From: Rosa chinensis
Taxonomy: Eukaryota; Streptophyta; Magnoliopsida; Rosales; Rosaceae
Length of the DNA: 64,000 nt
Assembly: GCF_002994745.2 (NCBI RefSeq)
Contig: NC_037089.1
Location: 4,442,001 to 4,506,000 of the forward strand
Reading direction: 5' to 3'
A program made the position numbers and the translations under genes. Below the pieces are notes generated by a model that worked only from the letters and a program-made list of their open reading frames with translations, was not told the origin of the DNA and did not search any database. Below, piece after piece: positions 24,239 to 35,563 of this stretch. Positions within the stretch are counted from its first letter, which is position 1, and each line of letters begins with the position of its first letter.

Positions 24239-25289
24239 TAAATATAGAGGTTGATATTAGGATTCTTCCCATAAGTTCTCATACGTACTAAAGCAATTAC
24301 TCCTCTATTTTATGTATAAATATACATTACTCTATTTTCAAGTATGTTAAGTTTCCTTAAATCCTATGTGAAGCCCTGCTATGCTTTAAGCATAAATTTA
24401 ATAATAGAACTGAAAATTCATAAAAGATTCTGAACTACCTAGAAGCCGGAAGCATATGTATGGCAGAAACTTGTCTTCGATAGAAGAATTTATTCGAAAT
24501 AATTCTTACCCCAAATAGGGCTTTTGAGCAAGGTCACAATATGATTTAATTCATAAGCATATGCAAAGATCAAATTCTCATCTCCCCCTTTAAGAACCAA
24601 AGAAAAGAGGACAAAAGACAAAATCTCTTTCCCTCTTTAGAAACTTTTAATTTTTTTTTTCTCCCTTTCAAAAACCAAAGAAAAGAGGCATTTATTTATA
24701 TTTTTTCCTTTTTAAGAACCAAAGAAAAGAGAACAAAATCTTCTTCCCCGGCCCATCCACTCTTTAGAAAAGAGCGTAAACCTGACAGATAACTGATGTG
24801 AAGTCTTCCCCCCTTTCAAGAAATAAAGAAAACTGGACAATTTTTATTTTTTTAATTTTTTTAAGAAAACGAGATGACACAATACTACATACTTATCTCA
24901 CCTATATATGAATTGGTGAGCCTTAATTTTATGGAAGATAATTTTTCGGTTCATAAGCTGAAGGGCGTAGAGTTCAAGAATGAAGAAACTATCTTCTCCC
25001 CTTCAAAATATCATCAAATAGCTCAAGTCCGATCTTGCTAAGAAAAGACATTAGCGGAAGCAAAGATGTATATACGTAACCATCATATTGAAACAGTTTG
25101 ATCCCATCACAAACCAATTTGATCAATAGGTTCCCAAGATCAAAAACCTAATCACGAACTTTAAAACTCATAACAGTGAATAAGAATTAACCGTTGTGTG
25201 AGCAATAATTAAATTTAGGTTTAATAGTTTTAGTTAAACAAATAAGTATAGGGCTTAGACCCGGAATGTTTGCGAATCGGGTCAGAAAC
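24239..25289. other. Intergenic region with purine-rich repeated motif
   Basis: Follows the TIR element up to the nested hAT block. Between 24585 and 24850 a motif like AAGAACCAAAGAAAAGAG recurs three to four times at uneven spacing. The first about 120 bases are paralogous to 34945-35070 upstream of ALDH copy 3. No gene was seen. Confidence 0.55.
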
Positions 25290-25707
25290 TAGGGCTGGGC
25301 ATAAACCGAGCCGAAGGTGCAAAACAGGGCCGGCCCTGAGGGCTGCTGCCTGAGGCAGACGCCTCAAGCCACCGGCTCCCAGGGGCCTCCGGAGTTTATG
25401 TATATATGTTATAGATAATATATATATTATTGTTTGCTTAAATAAACCAGAAGTTGTGCGTTGCTCCAGCGTAGGCCTGGCAACGTGCGGGTATAGTGCG
25501 GGTACGGTGCGGATTCTTAATGGGCCGGGTTTTTAACGGGCTGACCCGGTAAGAACCCGTTAGCTTAACGGGTTTCGCGGGCCAAACCCGGCGGGTTTGC
25601 GGGTTTTCCGTTGGAACCCGTTAAAACCCGCAAACATTTTTTTTAATTTTTTTTTAACTTTTTATCAAAGCAATTAAAACTAATTAAGACTTATATATAT
25701 ATATATA

Positions 25708-25871
25708 TGTTGTAAATATTATTATTTATATGGTTGTCCACGTAAATACTCATTAGTTATGTACTTTGATGCAAACTCTACCTCTATATAAAGGAGGCTA
25801 ATGAGACTGAATGAGAACACTTCTACTTCCTCCCAACTATTCTTTCTCTATTTTCTCCCTACTTTATAACA
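25708..25871 (+). repeat. 5' LTR of the Copia element (164 bp)
   Basis: Starts TGTTGTAAAT and ends TTATAACA. It contains TATATAAAGG, a likely LTR promoter TATA box. It differs from the 3' LTR by one small indel and one G/A change. Confidence 0.88.
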
Positions 25872-28800
25872 CGTTATCAGCACGCTCTGCTATTATTTTT
25901 TGAAAACTCTATGATGATCTACGAGTTTATGGTGCAACGTTGTTGCTATTAACTATAACTTATGATCTATGAGTTTATTCATGATCTATGTCATTTATGC
26001 ATATCAGTTTATTTCTTAAGGTGCCATCGATTCCTGCTTTATTTCATAGATCTCATTGTATAATCTCCCCGTCTCATAGATCTCATTGTATAGTAAGAAA
26101 GCCGATTGACATGGCTATACCATGAAATGCAACCAGAAGTGGATCATGGCAAGAGAAAAATCAGGAGTCAATGTAAATATTGTCCTAACATCCACATATG
26201 TGAGGAAATTGTAAATTGGGTGTGTGTCGCCTATGGTACACTATATGGTGGATGATTATCAAGCCACTTTCGAAAGGGCACTGGTCAAATTAAATTGCAT
26301 TGACTAGTAAGAACATTGAGATTCATCTCACATGCCTGATGTCTTTTGCTTACAATAAGCAAAGTTGCAAGCACTATTGTGTTATTCCTCAGATTTATTG
26401 TAACCTCTAAGTCCCCATTGAAACTAAATGTTTCTTAATCCGATTATCTAGGAACCTGATGTTCCTTAAGAGGTTGTTATAAATTGAAAAAAAATTGAAA
26501 CTTGAAGTTTCTTGGATCTCCAATATTATATGAGGGCTTGAAGTCCCTCCTCTTTATGACTACACAAATATATACGTGACAGTGAACTTGAGGTTCTCCA
26601 CGTAATAAAGTTACTCTTTTATTATGGATTGTAGTCTTTAACTCGAAATTTTCGAGTATATCATTTTGGCCAGTAGTTCAAAATAAAGTTGGTCCATTCC
26701 AATTATCAGTATTTCACAATTAATGTTTACTGAAGCTAAGGTAACAACCATATCATGAGTTGTAGATCTTGATCTATGGCTTTAAATGAGCTACTATCAT
26801 GTTACCGAATTTGAAATATTGTTGCATTATTTGCTTACTATGTGGTTGGAGAAGACTTTATGCCATCGGATATATACTGTATCGAATTTTCTGCAGTAAA
26901 TTAAGGCATATGATGTCATGAACTTGAAGTTCCTTGAACCAAATATACTATTTTGGCATGACCAGTTACTTCATCTTTTGTCTACCATGTTGCATGGAAT
27001 CACTTACAAGTTTGATGATTGCTAATCTTACTCACAAACAAATTGTTTATTTACATATTTGCGAGTTGTCACTTTAATGAGACAATCCTCCTGCAATGAG
27101 GGGGAGAAATATTGTTCCTGAAGAACGATATGAATTGGTGTGAGATATTTATTCACCGTCTCATTTTGACTTTGAGAAATATCAAAACTAGTGAATTGAT
27201 AAAAGAAAGTGACAAAATTATATGCTAAATGCAAAGGCATCTGCTTGGGTTAAAGTCCTTGAGACCAACCATATTAATACAAACAATGTAGACTCCATTT
27301 GATTTGTAGGATGCAAATGTATCTAATTGACATGGTTCTCCTGAAGAGAATGTCATTAAACAATATCACAGCTCCTAATATGGCTACACATACAGAGGGT
27401 GTAAGTACGCCATTCGGAAATGATGTCTTAGTGATACAACAATAAATCAATATGGTTGATGCTAATGGACAAAACATTTTTGACCTAAAACTTGGTTTGG
27501 GTTCGCCACCAGCCAATGAACACCTTCACTCCAAAGAAAGTGATAGATTTTTGAATGCATCTTTTGAGCATGGTCATAATAAGACAGTCTTCCCGCCGTT
27601 AGAGGGAGGAAAGACTACTGTCATTTAAATAACGGCGTGAATTTGTGTGGATTGTATCCACCAGGTCTAAAGTTTTAAATTCCCAAAACAGGGAAGATTA
27701 TACAAGCCCTATAATGCTCTATATGAGATTATAAGTAAAAAGATCCACATTCGCTACATAATTCATCTATGAGAGATGATTGTCCTAGAAGCGACAATGT
27801 ATGCCCCAGAAGCGACAATGTATGCCCCAGAAGTGGCATGGGTACCCAATATCAATAAGCTTATTATAGCTAATGCATGCATATAAGAATGTGTGAGATC
27901 TATGATTGTTGATCATCGATGATAATTTACATTTGGTAGCTACCAAAAATCTTTAAGGGCTGTATGGACGCTATACCACGTTTCACCATAAATGTCGACA
28001 AAGTATATTATTGGTCAAATTGGAAAGAGGCAATTCCAATGAAATTCAATATTTGAAACGTGATGAAATACTTGGACCTCTAACCCTACAAGTTACAAAA
28101 GGGTATTTATCAAAAGTGAAGATAAATGACTATGACACAATGTCTATTTATAGAGACATGAGATTATGAATATCTTCCCTTATATGAATGACAATTTTCT
28201 ATAAGTACAGTGTTACATATAGCTGTTATATTGACGAGAGATTTATAGCACTTTGTCATCGTATATTGTGAAGACACATTGCTAAAAGCAAAATCTCAAA
28301 AGCAAAGTGTCATAATAAGTGTATTTCTTATCAAATCCTCAAGGGATTCAAATACATGAATGATTCAAATGCAAGTCCATGAAAGGTTGAAAGAGCCTGA
28401 AGCTCACTCATGGAATCAAAGAGTCTAAAGCTAGCTCATATGTACTCATTTCGTTCTAGTCAACGAGATCTAAATTGCCTTAATGAGTACTATGACGGGA
28501 CTACTATCAAATTCGAATTATGATTATAATGTTGCAACATATTCTAACTTTCGCAAAGTTATGAATTATTTAGAGCTGTTGAAGAGCTTATATGAGACAT
28601 ATCAATACACAAAGTTATTGATGTGTATGGCTAGGCATGCCATAATGATTTTCAATGTTTTAAGCTATACAAAGTTAAATGTGTCAATTTCTTTATATTG
28701 TTTAGCTATTACTTAGTGAATGAATTTGAGCATATGAGATTGTTTCTAACCTTATTATATGAGGTAAGCCTTATTGAAAATCGTCTAGCTTTGTTGGTAT

Positions 28801-29134
28801 TGCTTAAACTTTGCAGGTATGAAAATTTGTTATGAGCCCCTATATGCAAAGCACACATGGTCTCACTTCAGTGATAGACACATCAAACCACTATACATGG
28901 TACATGTAGCTTATCGCATACATAATTAAGGCTTGCAGCAATCAGGGGAAGATTCCCATCAGGGGGAGCATCCAGAAGCATGCTACCTAGGACATATGCG
29001 CGTTGTGCTCTTTTTGTCCTTCGACCAGGGTTATTTTTTGTCCCACTGGGTTTTTGTTACCTGGCAAGATTTTTAACGAGGCAACAATAAGCGCGTCCAA
29101 TATCATCATTCATTAGTGGACATCCAAGGGGGAG

Positions 29135-29296
29135 TGTTGTAAATTATTATTTATATGGTTGTCCACATAAATACTCATTAGTTATGTACTTTGATGCAAA
29201 CTCTACCTCTATATAAAGGAGGCTAATGAGACTGAATGAGAACACTTCTACTTCCTCCCAACTATTCTTTCTCTATTTTCTCCCTACTTTATAACA
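29135..29296 (+). repeat. 3' LTR of the Copia element (162 bp)
   Basis: Same ends and internal TATATAAAGG as the 5' LTR, directly after the purine tract AAGGGGGAG. Confidence 0.88.
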
Positions 29297-29438
29297 ATAT
29301 ATATATATATATAACCCCTCATTTGCCATTTTCTCTATATGAACTTTTTTGGTTTTCTATTTTGAAATTTTTTATTTTCTATCTTTTAAGATTTTTTTTC
29401 CTTTCCTTTTTTGACAAAAAATAATTCACAAATCACAA

Positions 29439-30181
29439 TTATACGATGATCCAACGGTTGGACCCTCACAGATCACCAAGAGGATCATCTTTACCGATTT
29501 ATACGATGATCCAAAGGTCGGATCCTCACGGATCGCCCTTAGTTCATCCTCTCAAAATTATACGAAGATCCAACGGTCGAATCACCTAGAGGATCATCTT
29601 TACCAATTTATACGATGATCCAACGGTTAGATCCTCACGGATCGCCCTTAGTTTCATCCTCTCAAAATTATATGACGATCCAACGGTCAGATCCTCACGG
29701 ATAACCTAGATGATCATCTTTACTGATTTATACGATGATCCAATGGTCAGATCCTCACGAATCGCCCTTAGGTTCATCCTCTCAAAATTATACGACGATC
29801 CAACGGTCAGATCCTCACGGATCACCTAGATGATCATCTTTATCGATTTATATGATGATCCAACGGTCAGATCCTCACGGATCGCCCTTAGATTCATCCT
29901 CTCAAAATTGTACGAAGATCCAACGATTGGATCGTCCCGGATCGCCCTTAGAATCATCCTCACAAAATTATATAACGATCCAACGATCAGATCCTCATGG
30001 ATCGCCTTTTGAATCATCTTTGCACAATTATACGAAGATCGAACGGTTGGATCGTCCCAGATCGCCTTTAGAATCAACCTCACAAAATTATATGACGATC
30101 CAAAGGTCGAATCCACACGGATCTCCTTTTGAATCGTCTTTTCACAATTATACGAAGATCCAACTGTCGGATTCTCATGGG
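29439..30181. repeat. Satellite-like tandem array, about 60-bp unit, in hAT-C
   Basis: About twelve diverged units of the form TTATACGATGATCCAACGG followed by GATCCTCACGGATCGCC. In the left part, units alternate between two versions (CACCTAGATGATCATC and GCCCTTAGTTCATCC), giving a 120-bp higher-order period. The unit length is a multiple of three, so frames stay open on both strands; those ORFs are not genes. Confidence 0.9.
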
Positions 30182-31050
30182 GAATAAGAAAAATTATAAA
30201 AATGCCTTGGTTGAAAAAAAAAAAAAAAAAGGGGAACCGTATGTGTAATGGGAAATGGGTTTTTGGGAAGGATTTTTAGTTAACGGGTTCCAATGAGTTT
30301 AGCCCGCAAAACCAGTTAATTTGCGGGTTTTTTGAGTGCGGGCTTTTTTTAGCCCTGATTAATAAACGGGAGGGTTTGTGCGGGTTTTTAGCGTGCGGGT
30401 TACGGGTTTAAATGCCAGGCCTACTCCAGCGGAAGGGAAGACAGGTTGCACCTTTCTTCACCAAGGTTCGAATCACGCTTGACTCACTTCTTTAAATTTT
30501 TTCAATCAATAAGCCATTAAGGGACTTAAGTGGGGCCCAATTGCTTCCCTTTCAGTTTTTTAACCTTTTTTCTTTTTTAAATCACATAAGACAATTTTTC
30601 TTGGACCCATGGCCGAGCCCCCCCTTTGTTTTTTTTTTTTTTTCTTTTTCCATATAAACTTTTCCTTTCCTTTTTTCATATGAATAACTATTCATTTTCT
30701 TTCTCCATATGGAAAACTAATCCAAATTAAACCCTATATATTGATTGTGTATGCATAGAAAATTTCTCACATCAAACAAGATCAATTCTTTATTTTTAAA
30801 AATGCGAGAAGAGCAAGGTTTCAGTGATGCTTTGTAAATTTAAAGGCGTGATGGCCTAACCTCCCACTGGGTTCCAGCCATCAAAAAAAAAGTTTATGTT
30901 TAACTAGTTTTGTAATTCAGAATTTTATGTAAGGAATAAATATTCATATACTTTTGTATTGTTATTAATTTCATATTTACTTTTATTCAAAAACATGATT
31001 TTATACTGTTATTTGGCACAAAAAAAAAAATATATATACACATATATATA

Positions 31051-33841
31051 TGTCACACCCCTGATTTTACACACATGAAAATCGATATATATATAATCCC
31101 ATAATTATACATGCGTAAACGTTCAGTCATCAATACAAAATACCTGAAATCTTTTTCCCTTTAACTTACACAGATATTGATGCCCTGAACCCTCAAAGTT
31201 AATATACACTCGCTCCATAAAGTTATATATTACACAAGCTTACGAATTAAATTGCCAACAACAAAATAAAATGTAAAAGCTGCTCAGAGTAACTATACAA
31301 CGGAAGTCCTTATCAAAGGTAAAGTCACAAAGATGGCTTCCTACCATAAAGCTGCTAACTCGTTGCCTCAACCTCGATTATCCTAACCTGCAGGATTAAC
31401 CCCTACACCGTTGGAATGGTGCACCGGGTTGCCACACAACAAACCCGGTAAGCTTTTGCAAGCCTGTATGAGTAACTCAAAACACACATGCACAACTCAC
31501 GCCAGAAACGAGGAAAACCTTTCAACTCGCGAATAAAGAAAACATACCATGCTTCCAAAAACAATACTCTTTTCCCAAAAGGAACAACGAAAGTCACACC
31601 GTGACCAAATCATATAAATCGTTAACCTAACAATTCAAATATGATAAATCGATCCAACCTGGATAAAACAATAATTAGGTCCAACCTGGACAAAACAGCA
31701 AATAGGTCCAACCTGGACAAAGCATCAATACAAATAAATCATACCTATTGTTAACCTAACAAGTAGAATATGATAAATCGATCCAACCTGGATAAAACAA
31801 TAATTAGGTCCAACCTGGACAAAATATGTACCCAGGAGTCTTAAGTAACCTACTTAGATCCCTGATGTACGATGGCAGACAGACTAGAGCTCTAACTGAA
31901 TCGTAACCTGTCACCCGGCCAAGGTTCAATCTTACGATATAATATTGCCATGAGGATGCAACCTGCAACCCCGGATCCTTAGGCCAACCTGACCCTCAGA
32001 TCAAAACGTTAAATCAACCCAAAAGGAGAAATCACAACCTGTGACTCTCAAATCCTCAGACCACCAGTCGTCAGATCAAAACGTTAAATCGAATTAAAAG
32101 GAGAAATCACAACCTGTGACTCTCAAATCCTCAGACCACCGGTCGTCAGATCAAAACGTTAAAAATCGAATCAAAAGGAGAAATCACAACCTGTGACTCT
32201 CAAATCCTCAAACACTTTTCAAAACAATAGAAATACCATTTCCCACCAATTGTTTTCCAAAAGCCACAACCCAAAACAATAAAAAGCATCATTTCATGCA
32301 TATTGTTTCACAAATCCACAAACCACCAAAACATATATATTTTATTAAACATATATCTACTAATACATGAATACGTATGTATGTATATACATCCCATAAT
32401 ATATATATACACACATAGTCATCTACTCAGAAATGCCACTAATACCATCTATAGTTTGCAGTTAACTAATTAACTCTCAAAACGATAAGGGTATTCCCGT
32501 TCGTGAATGAACTTCGTGAGATTACTCACCTCAGAATCCCGCTGCGTCTTCAATACAGAACCGAACTAACACTATCACCAACAACTCGTCCAATTCACCT
32601 TTAGAAGCACCTAATCACCAATGATCTCAAATTAGTAACGATTCACAAATGATTTAAGTCCGAAACCCTTGTTTTGAACTAAAATCCCCAAAGTGGTGCC
32701 AATCGAGGCGAAACCACATCCGGGACCTCCCAAAGTCTCCGGAATATGTCCACGATCGATGTGACCAAACCACAAGTCGATCGGACGCTCAAATCCTCAC
32801 GGATAGCATAAATCGATCGGTATGAAACTGCAAAAATCATAACAATTCCAAACGAACTCCAAAACTTGCATATTACATATCGAAACGTTCGTATCAACGA
32901 GTAGAACATATATAATAACAAAAACAGTTCCTTAAGTGGCCGGAACGCCACCACAGACGGTGGCGCACCGCCGCCGGCCAAAACTCAATATTTCACAAAA
33001 CTCCCAACATCAAAGTTCTTCATCTAAGCATGCTTGTGAACTTTCATAACTGGCTCGAAGTCAGAAAACAAGCTTAAGGGATCGAAAACTACCTCACAAG
33101 CCGTGAACAGTAACCCCAACTGAGTTGAACCGATTTCCACGTAAACCGATCAAAACAACCACCATAGATCGATCAGGAAGCCTATTCTGAACTCAACCAA
33201 GGAAGCACGAAGCCACGAAGTCGCCGGAGTTGTGTTTTCCGGCCAGGTCTGAAAACACCAACCTGCACCACCTTCTACCGCCACTACCACCGAGAATCGG
33301 CACTAGAGGACACCACAGGGAGGAGCGCACGGAGGAGTAGAGCTGATCTGGAAAGTCTCGTCGCCGGAGATGGTCGGAGCTCGCCGGAAAAGCCGGGTCG
33401 GATCACCGGGTTCGGGTCGGGTCAGTCGGATTATTTCGATACTGAAGGTAGCAGCCGAGAGAGAAGAGAGAGGAAATGAAATGGTTTTCCGGAAAAGGAA
33501 ACTTATGAAAATAGTAAGTTTCTCCTTCGGGAAACTTCTATTTATACCAAAATGGAAATTCCTTCCAATGGCCATAACTTTCTCATACGAACTCCGATTC
33601 TCACGTTCCACATGTCCACGAACTCGTATCGATGCGCTCTACAACTTTCATGAAGGAAGTTTTCAGAGAATCCCAACGAATAAAAATTCAACCTTTGGCA
33701 ACCCCCTAAAACCATATTCTTCAATTAATTATTCGCCCGAAACACTTCCGCTCCATCCACGAGCCACGAAACCGTCCAATAGTTATAAAATTAATTCCGG
33801 AAAATCCTCGGAAAATAAATACGAATTTCTGGGGCATCACA
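31051..33841 (-). repeat. Solo LTR of a second Tekay-like Gypsy element (minus strand)
   Basis: Read on the minus strand it begins TGTGATGCCCC (33841) and ends GGGGTGTGACA (31051), 2791 bases. Several blocks resemble the LTR at 5118-7597 (a GAGTTCGTGGACA block, GTTATGGCCATTGG against GTTATGACC, and a GCGGGATT block), so it belongs to a related but different family. Flanks ATATA and TTATA are an imperfect 5-bp duplication. With no internal region or second LTR it is most simply a solo LTR left by LTR-LTR recombination. It lies inside hAT-B. Confidence 0.78.
31621..32215. repeat. Minisatellites with AACCT-loop inverted repeats in the solo LTR
   Basis: 31621-31825 repeats short units such as GATCCAACCTGGAT and GGTCCAACCTGGAC. 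Between units the arms change but stay complementary around AACCT (GTTA/TAAC, ATCC/GGAT, GTCC/GGAC). 31997-32215 holds three units of about 80 bases, each with TCACAACCTGTGA, again inverted arms around AACC. Confidence 0.75.
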
Positions 33842-34565
33842 TTATAGGAGGCCACATTTTAATTCTTTGCCTTAGGCCGTTAGAATCTCAGGACCGGCCC
33901 TGGTGCAAAACTGGCTTAACCGGCCCGAAAAACCGGCTCGGGGACCTAACAGGACGACCTAAGGCATAAATAGTCATTTTTCCGAACCGGACCAGATTTG
34001 TCCTATTCGGGATCGAGTTTAGTCGCTGAACCAACCAGAATAAAACCGAACTAGCTGAATAATTAAATATTTAATTTTTATTTAAATTTATATTACTTTT
34101 ATCTAAATTAATAATATTTTTAATGGTTGTCGAATTTTCATTGGTTGATATCAGGTTACAGATAGAACCTGATGCACCTGATTCGTCTCAATAGAAGAAA
34201 ACCCTAAGACTTTGAGGCCATCATCTCTCAAATTCTCATCTCTCTCTCTCAAACTCTCTCATCTCTCTCGTCTCTCATCAGACTCTCATCTCTCTCATTA
34301 GACTCTCTCACATCTCTCAACGACCCTCTCGTCTCGACCCTTTCGACCCTCTCATCTCATCTCTCTAATATTGAGGACAACGGTGACGACGAACGCCGAC
34401 GATCAACGACTACCGATCAACCGAAACCGAACCAGGCCAACTTGAAATTCGGGTCACCCGAATTTTTCAGCAGGGCCTATTAACATTCAGTTTTAAGCCT
34501 ACCAAATAATGCGGGTCAGATGCGGTTTTGGCCCATAACCGACCTGCGCCCACCTTATCAGAAAC

Positions 34566-35563
34566 TACAGGCTTGCTAGTTCAATTTTGTTTCTTTTCTT
34601 CTTTTGTTTAGGTTATGAAAACGTTTTCAATTTGTACAAAAATTCTAGCATGCATAATTTTCCAAAGTGATTTATACACTTGTGAAAGTGGCTTTGATAC
34701 TACATGTGATCTAATTCTGAATTATCACCTTTATCGTACAATCACAAGTATATAAACACAAGAACCAAAGGCATGCTAGTTAAATTTTATATTAACAGAA
34801 AGTAAGATACCTTCTTGAAATGGAGTACAAATTGAACGTCATTAGTGCAAGTCTTAGTTTTTTGCATGTCTCTAAGTTCAAGTAATCTCTCAAATGAGCG
34901 AGTGACTGTAGAATTCATTGTCTAGAGAATACAAGGACCTCGACTTACATAGAGATTGATATTAAGATTCTCTCCATAAAAGTAATCTTAATCCTAAAGC
35001 AATTACTCCCCTATATTATGTATCAATAATACAATATACATTACTTGATATTCAAGTATGTCTGTATATTAAGTTGAAGTTCCCACCAAAAGTATTCTAC
35101 CTGAAATTACTAATATTCTATTAATAAGGAATGAGAACCCAGTCAGCTGTCAGCACATCTAATACTCTTGCCGCCTCTATATAGTATACACAAGCAAACA
35201 CATGCTTCCCCTGTCGCTCTCTCTCTCTCTCTCAAGATTATTTTGTTGTCAACAATCGAATGAGAAGGTTGTAGAACAATCGGGAAAAAAAGAAAAAAAA
35301 AAAGGAGGGCATTCGAAGGTTGTAGAACAATAGGGGAAAAAAAAAGGAGGGCAAAAACGTATGAGAAGCTCGTAGAACGACAGCAGAAAAATGGAGAGTA
35401 AAACCGTCACTCCACTGTCCTATGAACAGTGATGAACAGGGATGAATAGGGCGACCACATTTAGTATACGTAGAATTTCTTATGTAGACACTCAAAGCTT
35501 TATCATATACGAAATAAGCACAAAGCAAGAACAACAAAGAAACAGGGAGAAACAGAGACAGAG
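34566..35563 (+). promoter_or_regulatory. Upstream region of ALDH copy 3, partly duplicated downstream of copy 2
   Basis: 34715-35070 is paralogous to 23379-23537 plus 24239-24360 (shared ACAAGAACCAAAGGCATGC and GGACCTCG blocks). TATATAG at 35178-35184, after TTGCCGCCTC, resembles the TTGCCTCGTCTATATAA of copy 2. It is 380 bases from the ATG because about 300 bases, including a minisatellite (35261-35386), lie between. The sequence right before the ATG (AAGCAAGAACAACAAAGAAACAG) again resembles the copy 2 leader. No gene was seen. Confidence 0.6.
35261..35386. repeat. Three-unit minisatellite in the ALDH copy 3 leader region
   Basis: A unit of about 50-60 bases (GAGAAGGTTGTAGAACAAT, then an A-rich run, then GGAGGGCA) occurs three times, the third as GAGAAGCTCGTAGAACGAC. 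It is preceded by a (CT)n run at about 35217-35232. Confidence 0.85.

Larger units (their letters stand above)
25708..29296 (+). mobile_element. Non-autonomous Ty1/Copia element inside hAT-C
   Basis: Two short LTRs (25708-25871 and 29135-29296), TGTTGTAAAT...TTATAACA, are nearly identical and flanked by ATATA on both sides, which fits a 5-bp target duplication though it lies in an AT repeat. After the 5' LTR comes CGTTATCAGCACG, a primer-binding region common in plant Copia elements. Before the 3' LTR is the purine tract AAGGGGGAG. The 3.3-kb interior keeps Copia-like wording near its 3' end (CGACCAGGG, CCCACTGGGTTTTT, CCTGGCAAG) but no reading frame over about 80 codons, so it cannot encode its own proteins. 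Confidence 0.85.
25472..30423. mobile_element. hAT-C: third-level hAT element with internal satellite
   Basis: The terminal inverted repeat TAGGCCTGGC...GCCAGGCCTA is exact over 10 bases, and the 8-bp duplication CTCCAGCG is exact (25464-25471 and 30424-30431). Its own sequence is about 1.36 kb: GC-rich ends with many GCGGGTT/AACCCGC motifs around a 60-bp satellite array. A Copia element is inserted 236 bases from its left end. No transposase is present. Confidence 0.92.
25325..33902. mobile_element. hAT-B: second-level hAT element inside hAT-A
   Basis: The ends CAGGGCCGGCCCTGAG and CTCAGGACCGGCCCTG form a near-perfect inverted repeat of the common plant hAT type, flanked by the 8-bp duplication GTGCAAAA (25317-25324 and 33903-33910). 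Removing hAT-C and the solo LTR leaves about 820 bases of its own, with no coding capacity. Confidence 0.92.
25290..34557. mobile_element. hAT-A: outermost hAT element of a nested block
   Basis: Flanked by an exact 8-bp target duplication TCAGAAAC (25282-25289 and 34558-34565). The left end is TAGGGCTGGGCATA; the right end read inward is TAAGGTGGGCGCA, an imperfect terminal inverted repeat. Only about 35 bases on the left and about 650 on the right (33911-34557) belong to it; the rest is later insertions. The right arm has CT-rich low-complexity sequence (34210-34350). No transposase is present. Confidence 0.85.

Noticed and set aside
29826..30187. Repetitive ORFs on both strands (60-111 aa)
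   Set aside because: They come from the 60-bp satellite, whose unit is a multiple of three, so any frame without a stop stays open. There is no domain and no start context.
30460..30475. GGTTCGAATC, a possible tRNA B box
   Set aside because: No A box and no cloverleaf around it; it sits inside the hAT-B arm.
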